Of a stretch of 29,550 bases of DNA, positions 9,802-19,435 are shown piece by piece. The first letter of the stretch is position 1, and each line of letters opens with the position of its first letter. Source of the stretch: Gloeophyllum trabeum ATCC 11539 (taxonomy: Eukaryota > Basidiomycota > Agaricomycetes > Gloeophyllales > Gloeophyllaceae); NCBI RefSeq assembly GCF_000344685.1, contig NW_006920427.1:580666-610215 (forward strand). The letters are read 5' to 3'. A program made the translations under genes and the position numbers. A model generated the notes under the pieces. That model was not told where the DNA came from. It was given only the letters and a program-made list of their open reading frames with translations, and did no database searches.

Positions 9802-10693
9802 TCAGAACAGAGGCAGCGCCCCGAGCTTCCGAACTTTGTTTGCGGCTTGGATCATTAGGGTCATCGGTACAGCTATCAACGCGAGGTAAGTAGATCATTC
9901 TCGGGTCCTCCGCACCGAAGCTCAGACGCGAGGGAGTGCGTGACACGCACCTACGGAGCTGAACCAGAGGGCAGTCCTAGCGCGACCAACACGATGAGCA
10001 ACGCGCGTTCGGCAAAGCGGGAGAAGCCGCACCTCATTTTTGCCAGGGTAGGCGTCGTTCCATTGATATACACATGATTGTATGCAACTCTAAGGGCGAT
10101 GCTGTCAACGCAGAGTGATCAGCCATCTGATAGCAAGTGGGACAAAGAAGGCATACAATGTCATCGCTGCGATGTTGATCATTTTTTCCGGGAGCCGTGC
10201 GTGATTACTTAGAACCTAAACGTACGCAGAAAAGAGCTAAATTGCATGCCGGCAGAGGAGAAAATAACATACCACAGCACCAATCCACAGCGGTAAGATT
10301 TCGTTCCCATTCTACCAGGGAACAAGCGCATATAGTCAGGAAGTCGTCATCGGCAGACGTGTGCTCACCAAGTGAGCGCCCTCCATCCTCGCAGCACGTT
10401 TAGCAACCTCTGGGGATACGCCGTTGTCACTCATCATCTTTTGAGTGTTGGACCGAGGCTGCATGCTAGATTGAATGACCATCAACGCGCGCAATCAGAC
10501 GGGTCATTCTGGGCGATCGAACCCATTGTATCCCATCGTCTTATTGATGAGGCCTAGCTGCATGATACAGAACGTCAGAACATCGAACGTAGAAAGAAGA
10601 AGAGTCTACCTTCATCGTCATTGGGTAAAACGTCGTTAGCCACACGACAGGGATCGAGTAGATCGACAACGGCGTGGTGAGCGTCACAGGCAT
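9802..10693 (-). CDS. MAPEG-family membrane protein (microsomal glutathione S-transferase-like)
   Basis: Proposed model: complement(9802..9872, 9951..9976, 10033..10101, 10157..10215, 10273..10311, 10369..10465, 10523..10557, 10610..10693), eight exons, 159 residues, frame kept at every join. No exon exceeds 97 nt. The length fits MAPEG proteins (about 150 residues). Landmarks are the first membrane segment with PLSIYSIPVVWLTTFYP, the loop VSPEVAKRAARMEGAHLNGN (residues 56-75) that matches the conserved glutathione-site region, then IALRVAYNHVYI and the final helix with VPMTLMIQAANKVRKLGAL. Family members sit in the ER or microsomal membrane and conjugate or reduce lipophilic substrates with glutathione; the substrate here is unknown. 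Intron 2 uses a weak donor (GG|GTTCGA), the least certain join. Confidence 0.8.
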
Positions 10694-10750
10694 CGTTCGT
10701 CGTCGTGGGGAAGAAAAGGGGTGAGGGCGTCGCCTTGGCCATCAACGCTG

Positions 10751-10757
10751 TTTTATA
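10751..10757 (-). promoter_or_regulatory. TATA box of the MAPEG gene
   Basis: TATAAAA on the minus strand lies 58 bp upstream of the proposed ATG at 10693, in the correct orientation. This supports the start chosen for the MAPEG gene. Confidence 0.5.
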
Positions 10758-10850
10758 TCTCCTACGATAAAAGTTCTCTGTCAGAAGCACCTGCGACGGA
10801 CGTCATGGACGTTCGATCGTCTGAGGAAGAACGGTGGCTGTCACCTTTAG

Positions 10851-10881
10851 CCATATATGGCCTTGGTGATACCATATATGG
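10851..10881. promoter_or_regulatory. Pair of perfect CArG palindromes upstream of the MAPEG gene
   Basis: CCATATATGG occurs at 10851-10860 and again at 10872-10881, 21 bp apart start to start (two helical turns). The sequence fits CC(A/T)6GG, the consensus bound by SRF-type MADS-box factors (Mcm1/SRF group). The pair lies about 94 bp upstream of the TATA box and 158 bp upstream of the MAPEG ATG. Binding is inferred from the motif only. Confidence 0.45.
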
Positions 10882-10899
10882 TCATGCTAGGACAGTGCT

Positions 10900-11419
10900 T
10901 TGCCTCTGGCTGTTTGCGCTCGCGGGAGAATCAGTAGGGAAGTAAGTAGAGGGCAGAGCACTCCGAGGGATGTACGAACATAGATTTCACGCTGCGTTAA
11001 CCTGTGCTCCTGCTACAACTAGCGAAGGTCAAACTGCCGCTGCTGTTTCACTTCTAACTCAAAAAGCAGTCTCAAGCGAAAGAGCTCGTTGATAGGTGGT
11101 ATAGAGCTGATGTAATGCCACTACTGTAAAGTTATATTCCATTTTCCTTTGTCAGGGATGGGCTTAAATACGATCAACGGAGTTTCTCGTGGAAGGCATC
11201 TTCCGAGAGATTGTAGTGCAACGACAACTGAGTAATGGTACGATTAGCAATCCCCGATAACTTCACCGATATCCAGGCGTATACTGTCGACTCTCACCTT
11301 GACTGTATGTTTTGAGACATACCGTAATACCTCGGGAATGGATGAATAAGCAAGGACGGATTGCGCTATGTGGGCTTCTAGCACGTCATCCAGTTCCCTG
11401 TGACTAATTAGCAGTACAG
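10900..11419. other. Intergenic stretch between divergent genes
   Basis: The stretch lies between the MAPEG promoter (minus strand) and the oxygenase gene (plus strand). Short frames exist but none is recognisable. Confidence 0.4.
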
Positions 11420-11427
11420 TATATATA
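11420..11427 (+). promoter_or_regulatory. TATA-like box upstream of the oxygenase gene
   Basis: TATATATA lies 95 bp upstream of the ATG at 11522, in a position compatible with a core promoter. It is a self-complementary motif, so orientation is not informative. Confidence 0.35.
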
Positions 11428-11521
11428 CTCACCATCCCACTGTAGTGATACTCAGTTCACATACTCGGTTCTAAGCGTCCGTTAATCAGGCCAGAGCTTG
11501 CAGGCTTAACTGACAGTTCCA

Positions 11522-12485
11522 ATGTCCACTGTAACAGCGACGGTGAACTACTTCGGTCCCCCCGCGGACGGGGCGAAGCCCTACCAAGCTGTCGTCCAAG
11601 AGCCAGGAAAGGGCCAGCGACTCGAGCGCAACTACGCAATCGAGAAGCACCAGGTCGATATTGAGAACGTCCGCGGGAGGGAAGGAGAGTTCACCCTCGA
11701 CAAGAACGGGTTCCAATTCTACAGGCGTGCAGCCAAGCACACCGATTTCACCGACGATGACAAGATCCGGGAGGAGTACTACCCAGAGAGCGAGGAGCTG
11801 CTCAAGGAACTAACGGGAGCCAGCCGAGTGTTGTTTTTCGACCACAGTGAGTCTGCCGTCCAAAGTGATCACGCACCAGTGAGGAGATGCCGAGAACTCT
11901 GCTCTGCTATAGCCGTGCGCCGTCGGGTCCCGAATAAAGACTCAGACTGGCGTTCAGACCAATCCAGCGTCCGCCAGCCCGCGGCCATGGCGCACGTCGA
12001 CCAGAGCACCGGGGCAGCCATCACCCGTGTGCACCGGCACCTGCCCCCCGCAGACGCAGACGCGGTCCTTCGCCGCCGCTTCCAAATCATCAACCTCTGG
12101 CGCCCAATCCGGCACGCCGCCCTTGACTGGCCGCTCGCGTTCTGCGACTTCCGCAGCGTGAACGCGGAGGAGGGCGGGGACGTCGTGCCGACCGAGCTGA
12201 GGAATACGACGTACGTCGGCGAGACGATGAGCGTGAAGTACAATCCCGAGCACAAGTGGAAGTACGTGCGCGGGATGGAGCCTGACGAATTTGTTCTGAT
12301 CAAATGGTGAGAGACTCTACGGGAAATTACGAGGGGAGAGGCGCTGACTGTGTTTCCGCAGCTACGACTCGAAGGACGGCGTAGCAAAGTTCACGCCGCA
12401 TACTAGCTTCGAAGATCCCAGTACTCCTCCTGATGCACCGCTGAGGGAGTCCATCGAACTGAGGGCTCTGGTGTTCTACGACTGA
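11522..12485 (+). CDS. CmcJ/GA4-desaturase-like 2-oxoglutarate-Fe(II) oxygenase family protein
   Basis: Proposed model: join(11522..11846, 11913..12306, 12362..12485), 280 residues, introns of 66 and 55 nt with GTGAGT/GTGAGA donors. The joins recreate family landmarks: LLKELTGASRVLFFDHTVRRR, AMAHVDQSTGAA, FQIINLWRP, YNPEHKWKYVRGMEPDEFVLI, then KCYDSKDGVAKFTPHTSFED. H136 and D138 form an HxD pair and H253 in TPHTSF is the likely distal iron ligand; R268 in LRESIELRAL could bind 2-oxoglutarate. These fungal proteins are usually annotated as methyltransferase CmcJ or GA4 desaturase, and some act in secondary metabolism. The substrate is unknown. Family size is about 270-300 residues, so the gene looks complete. 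No biosynthetic core enzyme is adjacent. Confidence 0.85.
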
Positions 12486-13142
12486 TCATTCGAGGCCAGA
12501 ACGGAAGCTAATATGGTTGTAGCCGCACCTTGTACCGATAACTTGTATCCCTAGTCATATGCCTGTATTTTCGTTTGATGGTTTTCGTGGTCATTGAGCG
12601 ACGCAACCAGCACTCCCGATATTGCACGATAGGGGGGGGGGGGCTCGAGTAGGTACCAGTCGGTAACGTTACAAACCTTGCTCATCCGTCCAAGAGTCCC
12701 TTGTGCCTCGGTGCACCTTTCACTCGCATTTCGGAGCTGCTGAGATGATCATTTCAGAGCAAAGGACCGTCCTATGAAGGAACGGAAGCATCTCACCCGG
12801 AGTCTGCAAAACGAATACACAGAATAGAGAGGTCGAGAAGAAAAACACAGCGCATGAAGGTGGGAGAAGCAGAACGATCAAAACAGAGTTCATGGTATTC
12901 GAGTTGCCCTTTGCCGGGAGTGAGAAGCGTTCCGAACAGATCGACGCACCTTGCCTTCGCCATCGCATGCGTGCAACAACCTACAACGCGCGTACGTCTA
13001 CATGGTTTGATAAGACTAAGCAGAAGATACATTTGACACACCGCTCGTCACTGTCACCGAAGACGGGTAACAACCTGAATCGGAACTTTGAAATATCGGC
13101 AATGGAGAATATAGATACATGGGCGGGGCAATGGTCGTGGGC
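12486..13142. other. Intergenic stretch with a 12-G homopolymer
   Basis: No supported gene is present between these two 3' ends (the oxygenase gene on plus and the F-box gene on minus converge here). A run of 12 G lies at 12632-12643. Short antisense frames at 12720-13041 show no motif. Confidence 0.45.
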
Positions 13143-14393
13143 TCAATGTACGACTTCACCAAGACTGTTCTCGATCCGGTACTTACTGCTCCCTGCTAGT
13201 CGTTGGAACCGTGCCCACGTCTGAGGGCACTCGTCCTGCCACCCCGGCCACTCGTTTGTTCCAAGAAATCGCAGAAGAGTAAGTTTGGGTGGGTCCATGA
13301 CAGACAAGCAATCAAGGAATTCGTTCAGGACGCCGTCGTCCTCCACTTCCCGCCGGCCATATCGACCCAGACCCAGACACTCGACATTGCAGAGAGAGAA
13401 GCCGTTCGGCGGGAGGTCGTACCATACCCCGTACCATATGACAAGGTGTCGGAGATTGGGAAATATTCGGATGATATCCTGGACGGCTTGGTAATCATAG
13501 CTGAACCATATAGTCACCTGCGTAATCTGCGCAGCGACTGGCGCAGGAAGTTTGTATGGAAATTCCGCGGTCTCTTGCAGTTGCAGCTCTCGAAGGGACG
13601 CGAAGTTATCAAAGGCTGGAGAAAAGGAGCCGCTTGACATGAAAGGATCGAAGGCGAGAACAACGAGTTTTGGAAGAGAAACCTGTGTGGAATTGGCGGT
13701 AACGGGAGGCAGAGGGCCCTGCCTGAGGATCCGTAATTCCGCCAAATCCGAGAGCAGTTCTCTCATCTGAGATGAGCTACGAGTGAAGGCGAAACAATCA
13801 ACCCAGTCAAGGACCCGGAGAGTAGGGCCGCGTTCTTTTAACGCTGATAGCACACTTTCATGCGGGTCCGTTCGCGACCGAGTAGGAACACCGCCTCGCA
13901 AAGTGAAGCTTATTAGATTTGGGAGAGCGAGAATGACCGCGGCCAGATTGGTGGAATCGTAGTCGTGATCGAGTTGATTAAGGAAATAGAACAACCGCAG
14001 AACGTATTTTCGCAGTGATCGCGCTCTATCCGCATGATCAGGCGCATCAGGCGCTATAAGAGTACGGTGCAAAAGCGAGAGCTGCTGGCCTTTCGCGATG
14101 ACGATCCTGTAAAGGAATGGCGTCGCAAGGGCTCTCCATTGACGGCAGACGCGTACCAAGGAGCGCTTGATCGCCAGAGATCTCAGCAATGCGGCTTGGT
14201 CTTCAAACATAGGCAGCGGTGCTGACGGTTGGAAGGGATCAAGGGTTTCCGTCTCAACGGCTCCTGGTACTATGTCCGTGGCCAATTCCAATATTCGAAG
14301 CCATAATTCAGGCGGGAGCCTCTCGGCTGAGACTCGCTCTTCTCCCTCAGCTACCTGTTCTTCAGATCCAGAATCAGCTCCATATCTTTCCAT
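13143..14393 (-). CDS. F-box-like protein with leucine-rich C-terminal region
   Basis: This single-exon frame encodes 416 residues from ATG to stop. An acidic N-terminus precedes an F-box-like helix set, RLPPELWLRILELATDIV (about residues 25-42). It continues after an insert with RSLVRVCRQWRALATPFLYR, a typical Agaricomycete F-box pattern. The rest holds spaced Leu-rich strands (LPNLISFTLRGG, LRVLDWVDCF, FPNLRHLVIWYG, VECLGLGRYG) that resemble an irregular leucine-rich repeat fold for substrate recognition in an SCF ubiquitin ligase. Substrate and Skp1 binding are inferred. A decayed paralogue lies at 16424-17195, which supports the frame and shows where selection was lost. Confidence 0.8.
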   Translation of the reverse strand: MERYGADSGSEEQVAEGEERVSAERLPPELWLRILELATDIVPGAVETETLDPFQPSAPLPMFEDQAALLRSLAIKRSLVRVCRQWRALATPFLYRIVIAKGQQLSLLHRTLIAPDAPDHADRARSLRKYVLRLFYFLNQLDHDYDSTNLAAVILALPNLISFTLRGGVPTRSRTDPHESVLSALKERGPTLRVLDWVDCFAFTRSSSQMRELLSDLAELRILRQGPLPPVTANSTQVSLPKLVVLAFDPFMSSGSFSPAFDNFASLRELQLQETAEFPYKLPAPVAAQITQVTIWFSYDYQAVQDIIRIFPNLRHLVIWYGVWYDLPPNGFSLCNVECLGLGRYGRREVEDDGVLNEFLDCLSVMDPPKLTLLRFLGTNEWPGWQDECPQTWARFQRLAGSSKYRIENSLGEVVH

Positions 14394-14585
14394 CCTAATA
14401 GCGCCTCACTTGTCATCTGTTATACGCAAATGTTTGAGTGAGCGGCCACGCTTACCGCTACTGTGACGACGAAGATACAGGTTTAGTCGCAAGTTGATGT
14501 TCAAGTCGAAGTGCCATGGCCCATGGGTGCGTAGGCTAGTGCATATTTCCGATACAGCATAGGGAAGTCCCCCCTTAGCCCGCTT

Positions 14586-15159
14586 TTGGAAGTGAATCCT
14601 ACCCAAACGAGTAGCTGGGGCGCCGCAGCAGTGGTAAACCACGTGCGTGGACCTTGCCGAATATACGGCAAGGAACTTCGTGCTGTTGACTCCCCGTTGT
14701 GCTCGCAGTACTATAACCTAGTAGTTGTAATTTATCCTGTAGATAATGTACCAGGAGGAGCTACTGAGCTTTGGGACTCCCCATTGACAGTAGGAGACAG
14801 TCTGAAAAGCTACAGTTCTCTCAGCGTGATTTTTGATCCCAGTAAGGCTTCTACTGGGCCACATTCAGTGCCTCGACCCCCCCACTTTAAAGAAATTGTG
14901 TACACGAGGTTCTATGCGCTCTTGCGCATTCAGCGCGTACGTTATAGGCAGTATAACCCTCGGTGTAGGGTAGAGGAAGCGTTGAAGAGGTCGAGACTAT
15001 ATACGTGCCGAGGTCCGGCAGATGCCAACCATGTGCACCTGCCGTTTTGGGCGGAGAATCCTGCCTTTTTGAGCACGCGCGAGAGCCTGGGTGGGACTTC
15101 TGCGACGCTGATACTAAACGGGTACAAGCCTCCATTAAAGACAGTTGCTCGTCTACTAA
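14586..15159 (+). CDS. Hypothetical open frame running into the scaffold gap
   Basis: A plus-strand frame starts at ATG 14586 and is still open at the gap edge (15159). If the duplicated 504 bp are a single locus, it ends 11 nt later at the TAA 16218-16220 and encodes 194 residues. I recognise no domain. It starts like a normal frame but has no codon or family support, and a minus-strand frame overlaps it. Treat as possible coding only. Confidence 0.2.
14656..15159 (+). repeat. 504-bp sequence identical to 15706-16209, left of the gap
   Basis: The block from GCCGAATATACGGCAAGG to GCTCGTCTACTAA is the same base for base as 15706-16209, in the same orientation. Its right end is exactly the last base before the Ns. 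See the matching entry and finding. Confidence 0.95.
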
Positions 15160-15705
15160 NNNNNNNNNNNNNNNNNNNNNNNNNNNNNNNNNNNNNNNNN
15201 NNNNNNNNNNNNNNNNNNNNNNNNNNNNNNNNNNNNNNNNNNNNNNNNNNNNNNNNNNNNNNNNNNNNNNNNNNNNNNNNNNNNNNNNNNNNNNNNNNNN
15301 NNNNNNNNNNNNNNNNNNNNNNNNNNNNNNNNNNNNNNNNNNNNNNNNNNNNNNNNNNNNNNNNNNNNNNNNNNNNNNNNNNNNNNNNNNNNNNNNNNNN
15401 NNNNNNNNNNNNNNNNNNNNNNNNNNNNNNNNNNNNNNNNNNNNNNNNNNNNNNNNNNNNNNNNNNNNNNNNNNNNNNNNNNNNNNNNNNNNNNNNNNNN
15501 NNNNNNNNNNNNNNNNNNNNNNNNNNNNNNNNNNNNNNNNNNNNNNNNNNNNNNNNNNNNNNNNNNNNNNNNNNNNNNNNNNNNNNNNNNNNNNNNNNNN
15601 NNNNNNNNNNNNNNNNNNNNNNNNNNNNNNNNNNNNNNNNNNNNNNNNNNNNNNNNNNNNNNNNNNNNNNNNNNNNNNNNNNNNNNNNNNNNNNNNNNNN
15701 NNNNN
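15160..15705. other. Assembly gap of 546 N
   Basis: Unknown bases only. Open frames that run through this interval in translations are artefacts. The gap may be wholly artificial, because the sequences on its two sides end and begin with the same 504 bp. Confidence 0.98.
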
Positions 15706-16209
15706 GCCGAATATACGGCAAGGAACTTCGTGCTGTTGACTCCCCGTTGTGCTCGCAGTACTATAACCTAGTAGTTGTAATTTATCCTGTAGATAATGTA
15801 CCAGGAGGAGCTACTGAGCTTTGGGACTCCCCATTGACAGTAGGAGACAGTCTGAAAAGCTACAGTTCTCTCAGCGTGATTTTTGATCCCAGTAAGGCTT
15901 CTACTGGGCCACATTCAGTGCCTCGACCCCCCCACTTTAAAGAAATTGTGTACACGAGGTTCTATGCGCTCTTGCGCATTCAGCGCGTACGTTATAGGCA
16001 GTATAACCCTCGGTGTAGGGTAGAGGAAGCGTTGAAGAGGTCGAGACTATATACGTGCCGAGGTCCGGCAGATGCCAACCATGTGCACCTGCCGTTTTGG
16101 GCGGAGAATCCTGCCTTTTTGAGCACGCGCGAGAGCCTGGGTGGGACTTCTGCGACGCTGATACTAAACGGGTACAAGCCTCCATTAAAGACAGTTGCTC
16201 GTCTACTAA
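15706..16209 (+). repeat. 504-bp sequence identical to 14656-15159, right of the gap
   Basis: It starts at the first base after the Ns and matches the end of the left contig exactly. Past 16209 the sequence is unique (GTCTTTTTTAAGAGG). Confidence 0.95.
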
Positions 16210-16423
16210 GTCTTTTTTAAGAGGCGCAGGATCAAGCCTATGGGTGCGCACCTGTGGCGGTGAATGCCGGTGTCTCCAACCACCGACATCGATGTAGGCA
16301 CGGCGAGCAAAGAGATATCACATCGACGCAGGTATGGCAAGCTAGCTGGGAGCATAGCAAGTTCAATTACACCCTCTCAGGCTGACTTCGTATTGTACAT
16401 TAATTGATAAAAGTCCGGCCCAA

Positions 16424-17195
16424 TCACTTCACTACTTCGCCAAAGGCATTCTCGATCCCGAACCTGCTACTCCGTGCTAGCTCCTGCAACCTAACCCACA
16501 TCTCGGGCTGCAGAACACACAGCTCTGACCATTCATCTTTCCCGAATAACCTCACGACATCGAGCTTCGGGCGCTTGTATAGACGATAGGTTCAGGAGGA
16601 ACTTATCGTAGGTGCTGTAGGGAGTCGGACCATGAGCCATGAGCCATGTGCCCCAGCCCCAGGCGCTCCATAAGAGGTAGAGTTAGACCTGGCGGGAATT
16701 GATGCCAGTCTTGGTACCAGACAGAAAGCTGCTCGAGGGCAATGAAGGCTCCGAGAATGTCCTGGAGTGTAGAGTGCGGGCGAGCTCGAAGTCTAGAGAG
16801 TCAGACCGCATCCATAGCGTGCCAGCGAGCAGAAGAGTCGCCGGACGTGACTCCGAAGTGTAGCAGCGCGACCGGCCTCGCTAGCTGCGATGAGAGTGCA
16901 ATGCGAGAACAGAAGACCTTTCTGCTCTCGCGCGATGACGATGTGATACAGGAGAGGTGTCGCAAGTGTTCTCCATTCCCGGCACACCAGTGCTAGTGAG
17001 CTTTGTGTGCGAAGAGACCTCTCGAGAGCATTCAGTTCCTGCCATTCAGGTAGAGGCGCTGACGGTTGGAAAGGATCAAGGGTTTCCGTCTCGAGGGCTC
17101 CTCGGACGTATGCGGCGACATCAAATATTTGGAGCTATAGCTCAGGCGGGAGTGCTCCCGCTTGCGAATCTCGTTGGCCAGGGTATGGGATATGC
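16424..17195 (-). pseudogene. Decayed F-box paralogue of the gene at 13143-14393
   Basis: Translated minus-strand pieces match the intact gene in order. Near 17150 ALPPEL-stop-LQIFDV replaces LPPELWLRILEL (TGG to TAG). Next come ALETETLDPFQPSAPLPEW and LALVCREWRTLATPLLYHIV. After LRSHVRRLF an internal deletion of several hundred base pairs jumps to TLQDILGAFIALEQLSVWYQ. The C-terminus reads EMWVRLQELARSSRFGIENA and ends GEVVK-stop at 16424. There is at least one more frameshift near 16570-16590, between QAPEARCREV and the frame KLDVVRLFGKDEW. Three kinds of lesion make a functional product unlikely. The left half of the window between the copies includes the assembly gap. Confidence 0.85.
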
Positions 17196-18196
17196 AGCAT
17201 CATAGCCAGCTAGCCAGGATTGGAAGGTACGATTGTGTGCATCTTGAGCGTCTGGTTCTGAAGATAATATCACTATAGTTCATTGGCACTCACTTGCTCG
17301 TTCGTCTTCCCTCACCCTATGTAGTTCGTAATCCTTGTTTGCAGACGCAACGGCATTTCTGAGCATGAGAGGTCCACCGTTCCCGGGTCTGATCAGCATC
17401 ATTTCCCGAAAAGGCGATTTGCCTCGACTCAACTGTTACGATGACTATACGGTACACCGACACGGATACTAGTGCGAGTGGCAGCAGGGGAAGTGGTCGT
17501 AGAATTCCGATCCAACTGAGAATTAAGCACCTTGAGAAAGTGTGTAAAATACATACACGCATACTGTACTACTACCTGCAGGCTGTTGACTTCTGCTAGA
17601 CGGTCACGTGGGGTACGCTCAGCCTCAGCGCGTCGACTCCCGTCTCTCTCGTTCGACTCTTTATTTTGGCTCCATGTGAGTCTGTGGCGTTCGTTCATTG
17701 TGGAACAATAGCTGAACCTGGAGCTTGATGTTTTGAGCTTGCCACTTCAGCGTAGTTCCTGCAGCTTGGCCAAACATCGCAACATCGAGCACCTGCGCAA
17801 TCGGGCGAGGAGAGAGCCTACGTAGGAAGAGCACACATAGAGCTACCCTGCGTGAAACAGCAGGATGCCCAGGTGTAGAGCGAGTCACAGCTAATTCAGC
17901 TCCGTCTGAATCATCTCGCCAGGTCTTTGAATAGCCACAGAAGTTCTGGAGATGGTAATCGTTGTGATCTACTAAATCTGCGACGCTCGGCCACGAAAAG
18001 TAGCTCAGCGTGTGGAATTCCTGCGACGGTTTTCACATTTCTTTTGCTGATTTACAACATCTGCTACCAAGCTACCAAGCAACACCGTTCCGGATACTCC
18101 AGTGCCTGGCCGCAAGGCACGCGTTATCAGTATCCTGAGTAGAACACTGTGTAAGTTCCCCATGTCGCGCACGAAACATGGTTTTTTGCACTCACG
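17196..18196. other. Stretch with no supported gene
   Basis: Minus-strand frames at 17429-17698 and 17661-17888 are open but carry no motif I recognise. Part of the second (RRLSPRPIAQVLDVAMF) vaguely resembles an F-box helix but is too weak to call. Confidence 0.4.
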
Positions 18197-18421
18197 TCAG
18201 CATCGTGCTTGGCATTGATCCTCAGTCGGAGCTGAACAGCAGCAGATGGCGCGGCCGGCAAGGCCCAATGCTGCAGCTTTCTCTCTCTCGCGGCTATGCA
18301 GTTGTATTCCTCGACTACACACGGCCGAGCTGTAGAGGCAGCAGTATGCACCTTGGACGGCGGCGATGTCGGCCAAGAACATAGTCACCGCGAGGATACG
18401 TGTGGGTGTGGTAAGCTTCAT
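18197..18421 (-). CDS. Small secreted cysteine-rich protein
   Basis: This single exon encodes 74 residues. A signal peptide is likely at residues 1-24 (MKLTTPTRILAVTMFLADIA then AVQG-A). The mature part has eight cysteines in the order CC, C, CCC, C, C and ends with APTEDQCQARC. Size, signal and paired cysteines fit small secreted proteins of basidiomycetes, which are often lineage-specific and fast-evolving. No function can be assigned. A TATA box lies 53 bp upstream of the ATG, which supports the start. A frameshifted relative lies about 0.57 kb upstream on the same strand. The frame could be chance, but signal peptide, TATA box and paralogue agree. Confidence 0.55.
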   Translation of the reverse strand: MKLTTPTRILAVTMFLADIAAVQGAYCCLYSSAVCSRGIQLHSREREKAAALGLAGRAICCCSAPTEDQCQARC

Positions 18422-18473
18422 GGCACTGGATGACGACCCCGGCTTACTCTACGTCCTGTCATTGTCCATGGTC

Positions 18474-18480
18474 TTTTATA
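18474..18480 (-). promoter_or_regulatory. TATA box of the small secreted protein gene
   Basis: TATAAAA on the minus strand lies 53 bp upstream of the ATG at 18421, so the leader would be only about 25 nt long. Confidence 0.5.
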
Positions 18481-18764
18481 GATCTACGCTCGTGCGCCTC
18501 TGCCTGTTACGCACTGTTCGACCCCTTAATTATATGTTTATATGACACTCTCTGACACCATGGCATTTATGCCTCCCAGTCAAGATCCTGTGAAGCTCCC
18601 AGGCACGAGGCCAACTGCCCTGTTAACTCCGGATGCAGGCGCTATATACATGTACCAAATGTCTGCAGTCGTGAGTGGGCGGCAGGTCTCGCAGATTCTA
18701 CGGCCAGCGCAGCTTATCCTTTGACAGTGATGGAGACGACTGATGGGCTGATACACACAGTATG

Positions 18765-18995
18765 TCATTGAGATAAGCCTCTGCCGCCCTCGTAGCAGTA
18801 AACGAGCACCTTGATTGACATGCGCTTGAACCAGGTGCAGCAGACGACGACTGGACTCCCATGGCCCGTGCTTCTACTTTTTCCCTTTTCAGCAGGGCCT
18901 CCCAGACACAGGAGCAGATCCGTAGCAGCAGCAAGAGCTTGTGCGAAGGAGACATCGAGCGGCAGGGGAACGGCCCAGACGACGTTAGACTTCAT
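18765..18995 (-). pseudogene. Frameshifted relative of the small secreted protein
   Basis: It starts MKSNVVWAVPLPLDVSFAQA, a plausible signal peptide. The conserved C-terminal end is only found in another frame: AAPGSSACQSRC here against SAPTEDQCQARC in the intact copy. Nucleotides around the REREK-like block and the CTGCTGC cysteine codons also align. The ATG frame instead reads VVVCCTWFKRMSIKVLVYC and stops at 18765. So this is either a frameshifted pseudogene or a diverged protein with a new tail. Similarity was judged by eye. Confidence 0.4.
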
Positions 18996-19435
18996 CCTGC
19001 AGATGAACTTGACTTGTCGGACGACTCAGATTGACTCCCTGTTGACCTTTCTTGCATGCTTTGAAGGTCAAGAATATGTATCCGGCTTCGCTCGCCGAAG
19101 CTTTAATAGTGTTTTGACGTTGGGGATATATCTACATTCACCTGGTGATAGGATCCTACTTGTCATTTTTCTGGATCCGTTCACATCGTATCAGCACCAC
19201 AGGCTCTGATGAAGTACGCTGATGAGCTGTCGTCTACAAAAGCGAAGGAAGAAGTCTAAAAGACCTCATTTTGCAGTAATGTATATCACTGGCGCGCTAA
19301 ATACAAGCTATCCTATAATGCTGATATGTTCTTGGAGGAGTAGCGCACGGGGGAGGTATTTCGAATGACAGAAAGCGCAGGTAAAAAGATCTGCGCTCAG
19401 AACGTTCATCTACTACTCCACTGAACGGACTTGTA
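18996..19435. other. Intergenic stretch
   Basis: No supported gene is present. It forms the 3' flank of the Gyp8-like gene. Confidence 0.4.

Noticed and set aside
12632..12643. Twelve-G homopolymer as a possible structural element
   Set aside because: A single G run is not a G-quadruplex array and may be of uncertain length because of sequencing error.
14586..16220. One 544-codon frame across the N gap, and similar frames on the other strand
   Set aside because: The Ns cannot be read as codons. Only the flanking 504-bp sequence is real, and it is the same on both sides.
17661..17888. A second decayed F-box gene
   Set aside because: Only one short stretch (LSPRPIAQVLDVA) resembles the motif and nothing downstream matches, so it is probably chance.
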